Shown: positions 20,458 through 30,026, counted from the first letter of the stretch. The stretch: 64,000 bases of DNA from Telluria mixta (GCF_029223865.1 NZ_CP119520.1:124001-188000); one strand, 5' to 3'. Notes: a model not told the origin generated them from the letters alone. Made by a program: numbers and translations.

Positions 20458-20539
20458 AGGATGTTCAGTGTTCGTTTGCGCCGGCAAGCGTCCCCGCACG
20501 CCGGCGTACACAAAAGCGCGGCATGACGCCGGCTTCCCC

Positions 20540-20745
20540 TGTCTGGCCGGTCTCCGGGCTCCAAGACGGACCGCCCCACCTTCCTGCGCAAGCACAGTGG
20601 TCGTCGGGGCGGCCTGTCGCCATGCGGCGACGCTTGTTTACCGTTGCGGGGGCAGCACACGTTGGCACGCCGCCGGTGGCGACGCCGCTTCGTGTTTCCC
20701 GTTTAACTGCACGCGCAGACGCGCATGCGGGCACCAGAACCCCGA
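20540..20745 (-). promoter_or_regulatory. Cobalamin riboswitch controlling btuB
   Basis: Reading the minus strand, the conserved elements occur in order: GGTGCC near 20735, GGGAA in the AAACGGGAAAC segment, GCTGCCCCCGCAACGGTAA, a CCACTG element, then the B12 box AGCCCGGAGACCGGCC at 20545-20560. About 90 bases later the btuB start codon follows. The riboswitch binds adenosylcobalamin and reduces downstream expression when B12 is plentiful. I did not fold it; the call rests on the order of consensus elements. Confidence 0.9.
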
Positions 20746-20800
20746 GATTATAACCTGTATAGTGTGGGCACAAAAATAACAGCCACGCCAGGGGTCCCGC

Positions 20801-22939
20801 ATGCATCCTCGTTTCAGTGTCCGCTTCGCCCTTGCCGCCGTCCTGCTGCTGGCGGGGGCGGTGTTCGCCGCACCGCAGCTTCCATCGTCACCCGACGGCA
20901 TCGCCCTGGCCAAGCCCGATGCCGCCGCCGTCCGCATCCCCAGCAGCCCGGATGCGTGGGGCGGCCCGCGCACGGGCCGCGAGCCCACGCTGTCGGACCG
21001 CGTCGTCCATTACGACATCGCCGCCACGCTCGACCCGGTCAAGCACACGGTCACGGGCCGCGAGCGGCTCACGTGGCGCAACCGCAGCAACGTCGCCGTC
21101 AGGAGCGTCTACCTGCACCTGTACATGAACGCGTTCGAGAGCGCGGGCAGCACGTATTTCACCGAACGGCGCGAGCGCGACGGCACCTTCCGCTCCGGCG
21201 TCGACATCAAGGACGCGTGGGGCCACATCGCCCTGCACCGCGTCGCACAAGGCGGCACCAACGTGCCGTGGACCTTCGTCCATCCGGACAACGGCCCGGC
21301 GACGGACCGCACCGTCGTGCGCTTCGACCTGCCGCAGGCCGTGGCGCCGGGCGCATCGACGACGCTCGACATCGACTTCGTCACGCAACTGCCGCGCGTC
21401 GTCGCGCGCGCCGGGTACTTCGGCACCTTCCACCTCGTCGCGCAGTGGTTCCCCAAGATCGGCGTGCTGGAACTGCCGGGGGAACGGGGCGCGACGACGC
21501 CGCGCTGGAACGTGCACGAGTACCACCTGAATTCCGAGTTCTACGCGGACTTCGGCAGCTACGACGTCAAGCTCACCGTCCCGCGCGACTACACCGTGGG
21601 CGCGACGGGCGAACCGCATGGCGCTCCAATCGACAAGGACGGGATGCGCACGTGGCGCTTCGTGCAGGGCGACGTCCACGATTTCGCCTGGACAGCGGAC
21701 AACCAGACCGCGAAACCGCTCGTCGACACATGGTCCGGCCCCGGCAGCCCGACGGTGACGGTGACCGTGCTGTACCCGCCCGAATTCGCGGCCAGCGCGG
21801 CGCCCGCGCTGAAGGCGGCCAAGGAATCGCTGACGTATTTCTCGAACACGCTGGGCCCGTACCCATACAAGACGCTGACCATCGTGATCCCGCCCTACAA
21901 CGCGGAGGAAGCGGCGGGCATGGAATACCCGACGTTCTTCACGGCCGAGGCCTACCGGACCGTCGAACCGCGCACTGTGAACCAGTTCGCCCTCGCCTTC
22001 GTCACCATCCACGAATTCGGCCACAGCTATTTCTACGGCCTGCTCGCGTCGAACGAATTCGAGGAACCGCTGCTGGACGAAGGCCTCAACGAATACTGGG
22101 ACAACCGCATGATGCGCGACCAGGGCCAGCTCGCGTACATCGCGACGCCGCTGCTGGCAAGGCTCGGCTTCGCGCCCGGCTATCCGACCTTCGACGCCGA
22201 ACGCACGGCCACGCCGCGCCATGACCCGGCCGACCCGCCCGGCGCCAACGCGTGGCATCGCCTGCAGGACATCGGCCCCGTCTACACGCGCACGGCGATC
22301 CTGATGCGCGACCTGGAAGCGCGCATCGGCCGCGCGCCGATGGAGCGCGCGTTCAAGGAATACTACCGGCGCTGGAAGTTCCGCCACCCGAGCACCGCCG
22401 ACCTGCGCGAGACGCTGGCCGAGGTGACGGGCCAGCGCGCCGTCATCGAGGACGCGTTCGACCGCCAGGTCTACGCTGTGTCCCGCGTCGACGACAGCAT
22501 CGCCGACCTCACGAGCACGGAGCTGGTGCCACTCCCCGGCGCGCACGAGAGCCAGGGCGCCGTCGACAGGCGCATCGACGCCGCGCGCGCGGCATGGCGC
22601 AAGACGCATCCGGACGGCACCGGCCCGTACCCGTACCGCACGGACGTGACGGTCCGCCGCCATGGCGCGCCGGTGCCGCAGACGCTCGTCGTGAAGTTCG
22701 CCGACGGCAGCACCGAGACCGCGCGCTGGGATGCCGACGAACGCTGGCACAGGTTCACGTGGACGAAGCCGGCGAAGGCCGTCTCCGCCGAACTCGATCC
22801 GCAGCGGCTGCACTACCTGGACGTGAACAAGCTCGACGACAGCCGCACGCTCGACCCGGATGCGAGCGCATCGCATCGCTGGGGCCTCGAGTTCGCGGCC
22901 GTCGTCAACTACCTCCTTGCCCTGATCGCCACCTTATGA
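20801..22939 (+). CDS. M1-family metallopeptidase
   Basis: The 712-residue exported zinc peptidase has a signal peptide (about 1-24). The zinc site HEFGH is at 404-408 with the third ligand E427 in LLDEGLNEYW, the M1 spacing. The usual GAMEN exopeptidase motif is replaced by GMEYP (about 373-377), so it is a divergent member. A C-terminal hydrophobic stretch (AVVNYLLALIA) may anchor it in the membrane. Its stop overlaps the start of the next gene as ATGA. It is divergent from the B12 riboswitch/btuB unit. Substrate unknown. Confidence 0.9.
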   Translation: MHPRFSVRFALAAVLLLAGAVFAAPQLPSSPDGIALAKPDAAAVRIPSSPDAWGGPRTGREPTLSDRVVHYDIAATLDPVKHTVTGRERLTWRNRSNVAVRSVYLHLYMNAFESAGSTYFTERRERDGTFRSGVDIKDAWGHIALHRVAQGGTNVPWTFVHPDNGPATDRTVVRFDLPQAVAPGASTTLDIDFVTQLPRVVARAGYFGTFHLVAQWFPKIGVLELPGERGATTPRWNVHEYHLNSEFYADFGSYDVKLTVPRDYTVGATGEPHGAPIDKDGMRTWRFVQGDVHDFAWTADNQTAKPLVDTWSGPGSPTVTVTVLYPPEFAASAAPALKAAKESLTYFSNTLGPYPYKTLTIVIPPYNAEEAAGMEYPTFFTAEAYRTVEPRTVNQFALAFVTIHEFGHSYFYGLLASNEFEEPLLDEGLNEYWDNRMMRDQGQLAYIATPLLARLGFAPGYPTFDAERTATPRHDPADPPGANAWHRLQDIGPVYTRTAILMRDLEARIGRAPMERAFKEYYRRWKFRHPSTADLRETLAEVTGQRAVIEDAFDRQVYAVSRVDDSIADLTSTELVPLPGAHESQGAVDRRIDAARAAWRKTHPDGTGPYPYRTDVTVRRHGAPVPQTLVVKFADGSTETARWDADERWHRFTWTKPAKAVSAELDPQRLHYLDVNKLDDSRTLDPDASASHRWGLEFAAVVNYLLALIATL

Positions 22940-23835
22940 CGACCGAAACGATCCTCGAATCCCCGTCACGCGCGCAGCGCGCGGCCGGCCCGCACGGCGT
23001 GCAAAACGCGGCACGCGCCGCGCTGCAATGGCGATTGCTGCTGTGGTGGGCCGTGCTCCTGCTGCTGCCGACCGTCGTCGCCGCGCTGCCCATGTGGGAG
23101 CTGCTGTCCGCCAGCCTCGATCACTCGGTGTACGCGGCACGTTTGGCGGGACGCCTCGACATGATCGCGTACGCCGACATCCTGCATGCCGCACGCGAAC
23201 AATACGCGCCGGCGCTGGGCGCGGGCAGCCTCGTCGCGCTGGTGCTGACGTTGCTGCTGTCGCCGCTGCTGGCCGGGATGGCGCTCGCGGCCGCACGCGC
23301 ACCGCAGCCGCTCGCATCCGGCACGCTGCTGGCCGCCGGCGCGCAGTTTTACCCGCGCATGGCGCGCATGCTCGCGTGGTCGGTCGTGCCGCTAGGGATG
23401 GCCGGCATGGTCGGCAGCTCGGCCCACCATCTGGCCGGCCAGGTCGCGGAGACGGCGCTGCTGGAAACCGACGCCGAACGCGCCGCGCACCTGGCCACGT
23501 TGGCGGCCGTCGTGCTGCTCCTGCTGGCCCACGCGACGGTCGACATCGGCCGCGCCATGCTGGCCGCCGACCGCCGCCGCACGTCCGTCATCGGCGCGTG
23601 GTGGCGCGGCTGCGGGCAGCTGGTACGCCGGCCACTCGCACTGCTGGGCACCTGGCTCGGCATCACCGCGGCCGGTCTCGTCGTGGCCGCCCTGCTCGCA
23701 TTCGCGCGCGTGCATGTGCCGGCGCTAGGGACGGTCGGCACCGTGGGCGCGGTCGTGCTGGCCCAGCTCGTCGTGCTCGTGCTCGGGTGGATGCGGATGG
23801 CGCGCCTGTTTGCGCTGACGGCGCTCCTGCGCTGA
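22936..23835 (+). CDS. Polytopic membrane protein coupled to the M1 peptidase
   Basis: I do not recognise this 299-residue protein. It has a basic N-terminus and about five or six hydrophobic segments (roughly 32-54, 90-115, 140-160, 185-205, 230-255, 265-290) with long Ala/Leu-rich helices. Its ATG overlaps the peptidase stop codon as ATGA, so the two are translated together and probably function together at the inner membrane. Confidence 0.82.
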   Translation: MTTETILESPSRAQRAAGPHGVQNAARAALQWRLLLWWAVLLLLPTVVAALPMWELLSASLDHSVYAARLAGRLDMIAYADILHAAREQYAPALGAGSLVALVLTLLLSPLLAGMALAAARAPQPLASGTLLAAGAQFYPRMARMLAWSVVPLGMAGMVGSSAHHLAGQVAETALLETDAERAAHLATLAAVVLLLLAHATVDIGRAMLAADRRRTSVIGAWWRGCGQLVRRPLALLGTWLGITAAGLVVAALLAFARVHVPALGTVGTVGAVVLAQLVVLVLGWMRMARLFALTALLR

Positions 23836-23888
23836 TCCGCGCGATCCGCTACCATGAATGTTTCGATTGCCGCCTGAAGGAGCCTGCC

Positions 23889-24698
23889 ATGACCCGCCTG
23901 CCCACCTATTTCGTCTCGCACGGAGGCGGCCCGTGGCCGTGGATGAAGGACCAGTACGGCCCCACGTATGCCGAGCTGGAAGCGTCGCTGGTCGACATCA
24001 AGCGGCAGATCGGCGTGCGTCCGAAAGCGGTACTCGTCGTGACGAGCCACTGGGAGACGGACGACTTCACGGTGTCGTCAGGCACGGCGCCGGACATGAT
24101 CTACGACTACGGCGGCTTCCCGCCGCACACGTACCAGATCCGCTATCCGGCACCGGGCGAACCGCAGCTGGCGTCACGCGTCGCGCAGCTGCTGAACGAC
24201 GCCGGCCAGCCCGCCCGCCTGGACGCGGAGCGTGGCTTCGACCACGGCACGTTCTCGATGCTGGCACCGATCTATCCCGAGGCCGACATGCCGGTGGTGC
24301 AGCTGTCGATCCGCCACGGCTACGACCCGGCCGTGCACCTGGCCGCCGGCCGCGCGCTGGCGCCGCTGCGCGACGAGGGCGTGCTGATCCTCGGCAGCGG
24401 CCTGTCGTTCCACAATCTGCGCCAGTTCGGCCCGGGCGGCGCGCTGGCGTCGAACGCGTTCGATACGTGGCTGCAGCACGTGCTGCTGGAATTGTCTCCC
24501 GCCGACCGCGAACAGGCGCTGCTGCACTGGAGCGAGGCGCCATATGCGCGCATGGCGCATCCGCGCGAAGATCACCTCGTGCCGCTGTGGGTGGCGCTGG
24601 GCGCGGCCGAGCAGGAGCCGGCCGCGTGCGTGTATCACGAAGAGAGTTTCTTTGGGGCGTTGACGGTGTCGAGTTTCAGGTTTGGCGCCGCGGCCTGA
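23889..24698 (+). CDS. DODA-type extradiol aromatic ring-opening dioxygenase
   Basis: The 269-residue cytoplasmic enzyme is of the LigB/YgiD (4,5-DOPA extradiol dioxygenase) family, which cleaves catechol-type rings. Conserved histidines are visible at H11 (VSHGGG), H54 (TSHWET), H119 (GFDHGTF), H175 (SFHNLR) and H224/H229 (HPREDH); several of these bind the metal in the family. AAGGAG precedes the ATG at 23889. Its stop codon touches the stop of the convergent ylqF gene with no gap. The true substrate is unknown; no catabolic cluster surrounds it. Confidence 0.9.
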   Translation: MTRLPTYFVSHGGGPWPWMKDQYGPTYAELEASLVDIKRQIGVRPKAVLVVTSHWETDDFTVSSGTAPDMIYDYGGFPPHTYQIRYPAPGEPQLASRVAQLLNDAGQPARLDAERGFDHGTFSMLAPIYPEADMPVVQLSIRHGYDPAVHLAAGRALAPLRDEGVLILGSGLSFHNLRQFGPGGALASNAFDTWLQHVLLELSPADREQALLHWSEAPYARMAHPREDHLVPLWVALGAAEQEPAACVYHEESFFGALTVSSFRFGAAA

Positions 24699-25646
24699 TC
24701 AGGTGCCGCGCTTCCCGCGCGCCGCCTCTTCCGCCTTGCGCGCCGCCTTCTCGGCCGCGATCCGCGCCTTCTCTTCCATCTCGATGCGGTGACGCTCCAG
24801 CGCCTCGGCGCGCGTCTGCGGGGTTTCCAGGCTGATGCGGCCCAGCGCGCCCTGGCGGTAGTCCTGCAGCAGCACGTGCGCCGCCTTTTCGTAGTCGTAG
24901 TCGCCGCCGCGCACGCGGAACGCGCGGCGCTGGGCGACGCCCTCGATCACGCCGAAGCCGTCCAGCCCTTCCGTCTTGATGCCGTAGCGCGCCGTCAGCA
25001 GTTGCGGGTAGCGCTGCAGCAGCAGGCCGCCCAGGTATTCCGCCACTTCTTCCTCGATGACGGCGTTGGTGCCGATCGCGTGGCTGGCCGCCAGCATCAG
25101 TCCGTCGCTTTCCATCGCAATCTTCGGCCACAGCATGCCCGGCGTGTCGACCAGCACCGTGAACTTGTCGAGGTAGAGCTTTTGCTGGGACTTCGTGACG
25201 GCCGGTTCGTCGCCGACCTTGGCCACGCGCTTTTTCAGCAGCGCGTTCATCAGCGTCGACTTGCCCACATTCGGAATGCCCATGATCATGATGCGCAGCG
25301 GCTTCGTCGGCACGCCGCGGTGCGGGGCCAGTGCCTTGCACAGGTCGGGGATCTTCGCCACGTCCGACGGCTTCTTGGTCGTCATCGGATACGCGGTCAC
25401 GCCCTCCTGGGCGTCATACCACGCGGCCCAGGCCGCAGTGGCGGCCGGGTCGGCGAGATCGGTCTTGTTCAAGACCTTCAGGCAGGGGCGCTGGCGGAAC
25501 TTGCGCAACTCTTCGACCATCGGGTTGCTGCTCGCCTGCGGCAGGCGGGCGTCCAGGACCTCGATGACCACATCGGTGTTTTCCATCTGCTCCGCGGCCT
25601 GCTTGCGGGCGGCGGCCATGTGGCCCGGGAACCATTGAATCGACAT
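24699..25646 (-). CDS. ylqF: Ribosome biogenesis GTPase YlqF/RbgA
   Basis: The 315-residue circularly permuted GTPase has motifs in the order G4 (NKTD, 60-63), G1 (GIPNVGKST, 123-131), G3 (DTPG, 167-170). The family assists late assembly of the 50S subunit. The C-terminal tail (about 275-315) is a highly charged Lys/Glu/Ala helix that probably contacts rRNA. The ATG at 25646 gives the family N-terminus MSIQWFPGHM. It is convergent with the dioxygenase gene. Confidence 0.95.
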   Translation of the reverse strand: MSIQWFPGHMAAARKQAAEQMENTDVVIEVLDARLPQASSNPMVEELRKFRQRPCLKVLNKTDLADPAATAAWAAWYDAQEGVTAYPMTTKKPSDVAKIPDLCKALAPHRGVPTKPLRIMIMGIPNVGKSTLMNALLKKRVAKVGDEPAVTKSQQKLYLDKFTVLVDTPGMLWPKIAMESDGLMLAASHAIGTNAVIEEEVAEYLGGLLLQRYPQLLTARYGIKTEGLDGFGVIEGVAQRRAFRVRGGDYDYEKAAHVLLQDYRQGALGRISLETPQTRAEALERHRIEMEEKARIAAEKAARKAEEAARGKRGT

Positions 25647-25706
25647 GCTCTACCTTCAAAAATTTGCGTGCAACCGGGTATTTTACCCCAGTTCACGCAA
25701 ATCGCC

Positions 25707-26993
25707 CTACCGTGTTGCAGGCATGCACTCGCTTGGCGGCAACGGCGCGGCCGGGTCGAACGCAGCGAGTCGGCCACGCGCCTCGCGCAGATCCTTGCCG
25801 AATTCGGCGAGATAACGCGACCGTTCCTCGCTCTGCCATTCGTCATCCGAATAGCTTTTCGGCGAGTGGGCCGCCGCCGTCAGGACCTTGCCCTGCAGCC
25901 GCGGCAGCAGCGCGCGGTCGGGGTCGGTGTTTTCCTTGAGCAGGTAGCCGTCGACGTCGCGCAACGTGAGGGGCGGCGCGGGTGTCTGGTCGCGCAGCAG
26001 CTTGCCGAACATCGTCAGTTTGATGTCGTTCGGACCGGGGCCCAGCACCTCGTTGAAGGTCAGCAGTGCGACGGCATGGCCGCGGGCGTCGTCGACGCGG
26101 CCGTTCACGATGTAGCGGCCGGGCATGCGCACGTCGAGCGGCAGGTGGAACACGAGCGAGCCTTCCTCGACGGCTTCGCGCGGCGCGCCGGTCCACACGG
26201 CCGGCAGTTCGGGCGTGTAGATGACGTCGAATTGCACGACGCCCGTCTTGCCGCCCACGTTGTAGCGCACCTCGGTGCGGATCGTGCCGTTGAACGCGGC
26301 GAGCCCCGTCTGCGCGGGCGCCAGCACGCCGGCGAAGGCGCCGTCGTTCGGCACCGGGTCGGCGCCCGTGCCGTCGTCCACGAACGGGATGCTGACCTGC
26401 GGCGTCTGGCGCGTGCCGGCATACGTGATGCCTTGCGCAAGGGCGCGGGTGATCACGAGGGGGAGCGTCTTGCCGCCGGCGTCGACGGCGCGCAGCGAGA
26501 ACGCCACCGATTCGCCGGACGCCATGTAGACGCGCGACTGCGACGTCTGCAACTGCACGCCGGTGTTGGCGCCGCCGCTGTCCAGGCGCATCGGGTTCGT
26601 CGAGGCGACGGGATCGTTGGGGCGGTTCTGGTCGGGATTTTCCGTCATCGGGCGCGAGCCGACCGGGTACTGGCTGGACGTACGGTAGCTGCAATATGTG
26701 TGGTCGGCCAGCTGGACGTTCTCGACCAGTTGCCGGCGCCGGTTATTGCGGTCGTCCGGCAGCGGCAGGTCGGTGGCCTGGACCTGGCCGAAGAAGTGCG
26801 GTCCGCGCGGGGCCGGGGCCTGGGCAACCGCGGCCGCGGGCACCGGCGCGCCGTGGTCCATGGCGCTCCATACGAGCAGCCCGATCACGGCGACGGCGGC
26901 CGCCGCCAGCGCCAGCCGGCGCAGACGCGGCCGCGGCGCCGCGGACGGACGTCGCGGCGGCGGCTTGTCGTTACGGTTACGGCTAGAGGGCAC
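25707..26993 (-). CDS. Membrane-anchored periplasmic protein downstream of secreted paralogues
   Basis: I do not recognise this 428-residue protein. A basic, Pro/Arg-rich N-terminus (1-26) is followed by a single membrane helix (about 27-44) and an Ala/Pro linker. A large periplasmic domain then looks beta-rich and Ig-like (for example GVVQFDVIYTPELPAVW and PGRYIVNGRVDD), with two cysteines (near 101 and 423). It overlaps the 3' end of the upstream secreted-protein gene by 11 bases, so it is co-translated. Its layout (anchor plus periplasmic body behind a secreted protein) recalls a secretion or folding helper, but it lacks the lipase-foldase motif, so that is speculation. Confidence 0.72.
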   Translation of the reverse strand: MPSSRNRNDKPPPRRPSAAPRPRLRRLALAAAAVAVIGLLVWSAMDHGAPVPAAAVAQAPAPRGPHFFGQVQATDLPLPDDRNNRRRQLVENVQLADHTYCSYRTSSQYPVGSRPMTENPDQNRPNDPVASTNPMRLDSGGANTGVQLQTSQSRVYMASGESVAFSLRAVDAGGKTLPLVITRALAQGITYAGTRQTPQVSIPFVDDGTGADPVPNDGAFAGVLAPAQTGLAAFNGTIRTEVRYNVGGKTGVVQFDVIYTPELPAVWTGAPREAVEEGSLVFHLPLDVRMPGRYIVNGRVDDARGHAVALLTFNEVLGPGPNDIKLTMFGKLLRDQTPAPPLTLRDVDGYLLKENTDPDRALLPRLQGKVLTAAAHSPKSYSDDEWQSEERSRYLAEFGKDLREARGRLAAFDPAAPLPPSECMPATR

Positions 26994-27858
26994 TGTTCAC
27001 CATCGCATTGCGTACGACCGACACGATGCCCTGCCAGTTCCCGCTCGTGTAATGGTTGTAGGCTTCGCTGTCGTCGCGGAACGATACGGAGTGGTAGCTC
27101 CACTTCGCACTGCCGCCCTCGTTCGCGGCCGTGCCGAGCGCGAGGTCGTTGCACAGCCAGTCGCTGGGGTTGCAGTACGAACCGCCGGAACTGCCGGCCA
27201 CGCCGCCCGAGCTGTGGTACGCGACGGCCTCGTCGTCCTGGCCGGGCAGGATGCCGGAATACGCGGTGCCCTTGGCGCCCGCGTACATGTAGAACCAGAT
27301 GCCGCGCGTCGTGTTGTGGTTGTACATGGCGCGCGCGGTCGTCGTCTTGAGATCCTGCGTCAGCGGGTCGGAGACAGCCCACGAGCCGTAGTCGGCCAGC
27401 TCGGAACCGCCGCCCGCGCCGGACGCCGCGCGCACCCACTTGATGTTCCAGCCGGTCTGCGACGTCCCGTCGCTGTTGCCGCACACGCCCGACGAATTCG
27501 GCGCCGCGTTTTTCTTCATGCGCGCGGAGCCGCCGTAGTTCGCGAGCGTGTAGCCCATCATGAGGTCGCCCGCGCTGTGGGTGGCGATGTAGCACCAGTT
27601 GCTGCCGGTGCAGAAGCAGTCGAGCGCGTCGCGGATGTGGTAGCTCTGCGAGGCGATGCTGTTGTAGCCGTCCCAGTTGACGGCCTTCTTGTTGACGCCC
27701 GCCGCTGTCGACGACGGGCCCCAATACGTGAAGCTGTTGTAGTCGCCGATCGTGCCGCCGCCCGTGCGGCCGTTGATCCACAGCGTGTAGTTCGTCGCCG
27801 ATGCCAGTCCCGTCATGCCGAGCAGGCACAGCGCCGTCAGCCAGCGCATCAGTTTCAT
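26983..27858 (-). CDS. Secreted protein, possible alpha/beta-hydrolase-like, copy 1
   Basis: The 291-residue protein has a signal peptide ending GLASA and a mature part starting TNYTLWINGRTGGG. A segment CYIATHSAGD resembles a serine nucleophile elbow but lacks the strict GxSxG. Cysteines cluster (CFC and NWC near 85-95, then GVCG, YCNPSDWLC), which suggests disulfides and an extracellular location. The ATG at 27858 has GGAGGAG 6 bases upstream. A near-identical paralogue precedes it and a membrane-anchored gene overlaps its end. Enzymatic activity is inferred only from the elbow-like motif. Confidence 0.75.
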   Translation of the reverse strand: MKLMRWLTALCLLGMTGLASATNYTLWINGRTGGGTIGDYNSFTYWGPSSTAAGVNKKAVNWDGYNSIASQSYHIRDALDCFCTGSNWCYIATHSAGDLMMGYTLANYGGSARMKKNAAPNSSGVCGNSDGTSQTGWNIKWVRAASGAGGGSELADYGSWAVSDPLTQDLKTTTARAMYNHNTTRGIWFYMYAGAKGTAYSGILPGQDDEAVAYHSSGGVAGSSGGSYCNPSDWLCNDLALGTAANEGGSAKWSYHSVSFRDDSEAYNHYTSGNWQGIVSVVRNAMVNSAL

Positions 27859-28002
27859 CTCCACTCCTCCATATTGTCGTCGTTGGATGGTGCGCCGTAC
27901 GCTGGTTCGGTGCCGATGAGCTTACGGCCGAATCGACTGTAGAGAGGGTCGGTATGTATGTCAATTGCCCGCGAGCCAGATAAGTGGCTCGCAGAGCAAT
28001 GT

Positions 28003-28877
28003 TCAACGCGCGTTCACGGCGACCGCCGCCCGCATGACGGCGACGATGCCGCCCCAGTGCCCGTCCGTGTAATGGTTGTAGTCCTCGCCGTCGTCGCGGA
28101 ACGCGACCCAGTGGTTGGCCCACTTGGCGTGCCCGCCCTCGGCCGGGCCGGCTCCCAGTGTCAGCACATCGCAGAACCAGTCCTGCGGGTTGCAATAGGA
28201 TCCGCCCGACGAGCCGGCGACCGCGCCCGCGCTGTGGTAGGCCTGGACGCCGTCGTCCTGGCCCGGCAGGAAGGCCGACGTCAGGCCGCCGTCGGCGCCC
28301 GCGTACATCCAGAACCAGATGCCGCGCGTCTCGTTGTGGTTGTACATCGCGCGTGCCGTCCTCACGCGCAGGTCCTGCACGAGCGGCTCGGATGTCGTCC
28401 AGGCCCCGACGTCCGCCAGTTCCGAGCCGCCGCCCGAACCCGCGGCGGACGCGATCCACTTGATGTTCCATCCCGTCTGCGATGAACCATCCGCATTGCC
28501 GCACACGCCCGATGCGTTCGGCTGCGCGTTCTTCTTCACGCGCGCGGAGCCACCGTAGTTGGCAAGCGTGTAGCCGATGAGCAGGTCGCCGGCGCTGTGC
28601 GTGGCGATGTAGCACCAGTTGGTCCCCGTGCAGAAGCAGTCGAGGGCGTTGCGGATCGTGCCGCTCTGCGAGGCGATGCTGCTGCGGCCATCCCAGTTGA
28701 CGGCTTTCTTGTTGACGCCGGCGTCCATCGACGCCGGCCCCAGTAGGAAAAGTCGGCGTAGTTACCGATCGTGGCCCCGCCCGTGCGGCCGTGGATCCAC
28801 AAGGTGTAATTGGTCGCGGACGCCAGTCCGGAGACCAGGAGCAGGCACAACATCAAAAGCAGACGCAGCGGTTTCAT
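28003..28877 (-). pseudogene. Secreted protein paralogue, copy 2, frameshifted
   Basis: A tandem paralogue of the downstream gene. It has the same signal-peptide ending (GLASA), TNYTLWIHGRTGGA start, CYIATHSAGD motif and cysteine pattern. After YADFSYWG the frame shifts: the next frame reads MDAGVNKKAVNWDG and continues in register with copy 1 to the end. Copy 1 has GGGGCCCG at this point and this copy has GGGGCCG (about 28736-28741), so one C is missing. GGAGG precedes the ATG at 28877. It is either a recently broken duplicate or an intact gene with a base-calling error. Confidence 0.8.
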
Positions 28878-28940
28878 CGAGTCCTCCACTCATCGATATG
28901 TGGAGGTTAGATACGGCCGCTCTGCGCGAAGTTCGACGGG

Positions 28941-29873
28941 TCAGTCGAGTTCCGCGAGCGCCTTGACGTGGGCCACGACACTGCGTCCCAGCGCCGACAG
29001 CGCGTAGCCGCCCTCCAGGCAGCTGACGATGCGTCCGCCCGCGTACTGCCGCGCGATGCCGGCGACCTGGTGCGTGATCCACGCGTAATCCGCCTCGACG
29101 AGGGCCATGCCGCCCATGTCGTCTTCCTTGTGGGCGTCGAAGCCGGCCGAGATGAAGATCATCTGCGGGCGGAACGCGTGCAGCGCGGGCAGCCATTGTT
29201 CGGTGACGAGCTTGCGGACGACGTCGCTTCCAGTGTAGGCCGGCACCGGCACATTGATACTGGTCGCAGTGATAGGTTCCGGGTCCGTGTACGGATAAAA
29301 CGGATGCTGGAAGAAGCTGGCCATCAGCACGCGCGGATCGTCCCTGAACGACTCCGCCGTGCCGTTGCCGTGATGGACGTCGAAGTCGACGATGGCGACG
29401 CGCTCCAGGCCGTGCACGTCGAGCGCGCGGCGCGCGGCGATGGCGACGTTGTTGAAGAGGCAGAAGCCCATCGGCTCCGTCGGCCGCGCGTGGTGGCCCG
29501 GCGGGCGGACCGCGCAGAAGGCATTGTCGACGGTGCCGGCAATGACGGCGTCCGTCGCGGCCACGGCGGCGCCGGCCGCGCGCAGGGCGGCGCGGTAGCT
29601 GTCCCTGCACAGCAGTGTGTCGCCGTCGAGCGGATAGTGTTCGCCCGGTGCCGCCGGCAGGTTCTCGCGTACGAGGTCGAGCGCCCCCTGCGTATGGTTG
29701 CGCAGGATGTCGGCTTCGTCGGCCAGCGGCGCGCTCACCTGGTCGACGAGGCCGTCCAGGCGCGCGAGGATCAACTGGTCCTCGATGGCGCGCAGGCGCT
29801 CGGGGGTTTCGGGATGCCAGCTGCCCATCTCGTGCAGCGAGCAGTCCGGGTGGCTGTAAATGGCTGTGCTCAT
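28941..29873 (-). CDS. Histone-deacetylase-family amidohydrolase
   Basis: The 310-residue zinc amidohydrolase is of the HDAC/AcuC/acetylpolyamine amidohydrolase family. The active-site motifs are PPGHHA (124-129), DFDVHHGNG (163-171, with D165 and H167 as metal ligands) and SAGFDAH, the third-ligand region. Bacterial members remove acetyl groups from polyamines or lysines; the substrate cannot be set here. The ATG at 29873 has AGGAAT upstream. It stands alone and divergent from the moxR operon. Confidence 0.92.
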   Translation of the reverse strand: MSTAIYSHPDCSLHEMGSWHPETPERLRAIEDQLILARLDGLVDQVSAPLADEADILRNHTQGALDLVRENLPAAPGEHYPLDGDTLLCRDSYRAALRAAGAAVAATDAVIAGTVDNAFCAVRPPGHHARPTEPMGFCLFNNVAIAARRALDVHGLERVAIVDFDVHHGNGTAESFRDDPRVLMASFFQHPFYPYTDPEPITATSINVPVPAYTGSDVVRKLVTEQWLPALHAFRPQMIFISAGFDAHKEDDMGGMALVEADYAWITHQVAGIARQYAGGRIVSCLEGGYALSALGRSVVAHVKALAELD

Positions 29874-30026
29874 GATTCCTGGTTGATGCTCATCGATACC
29901 GCAAGTCCCTCCGTTCTCGCATAGAATCGATGGGAAAGGCAACCGCAGGCATGTCAAGATTGCTAACAGCGTTAATCTACCACGCCTGCGCCCACCGCCG
30001 CCCCGAACGACGACCGGAACCCATCC

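Noticed and set aside
19081..20595. Two separate genes for the btuB halves (and likewise for tgpA and the GGDEF/EAL protein)
   Set aside because: The second frames continue the same domains without their own start, signal peptide or ribosome site, and join exactly after one added base.
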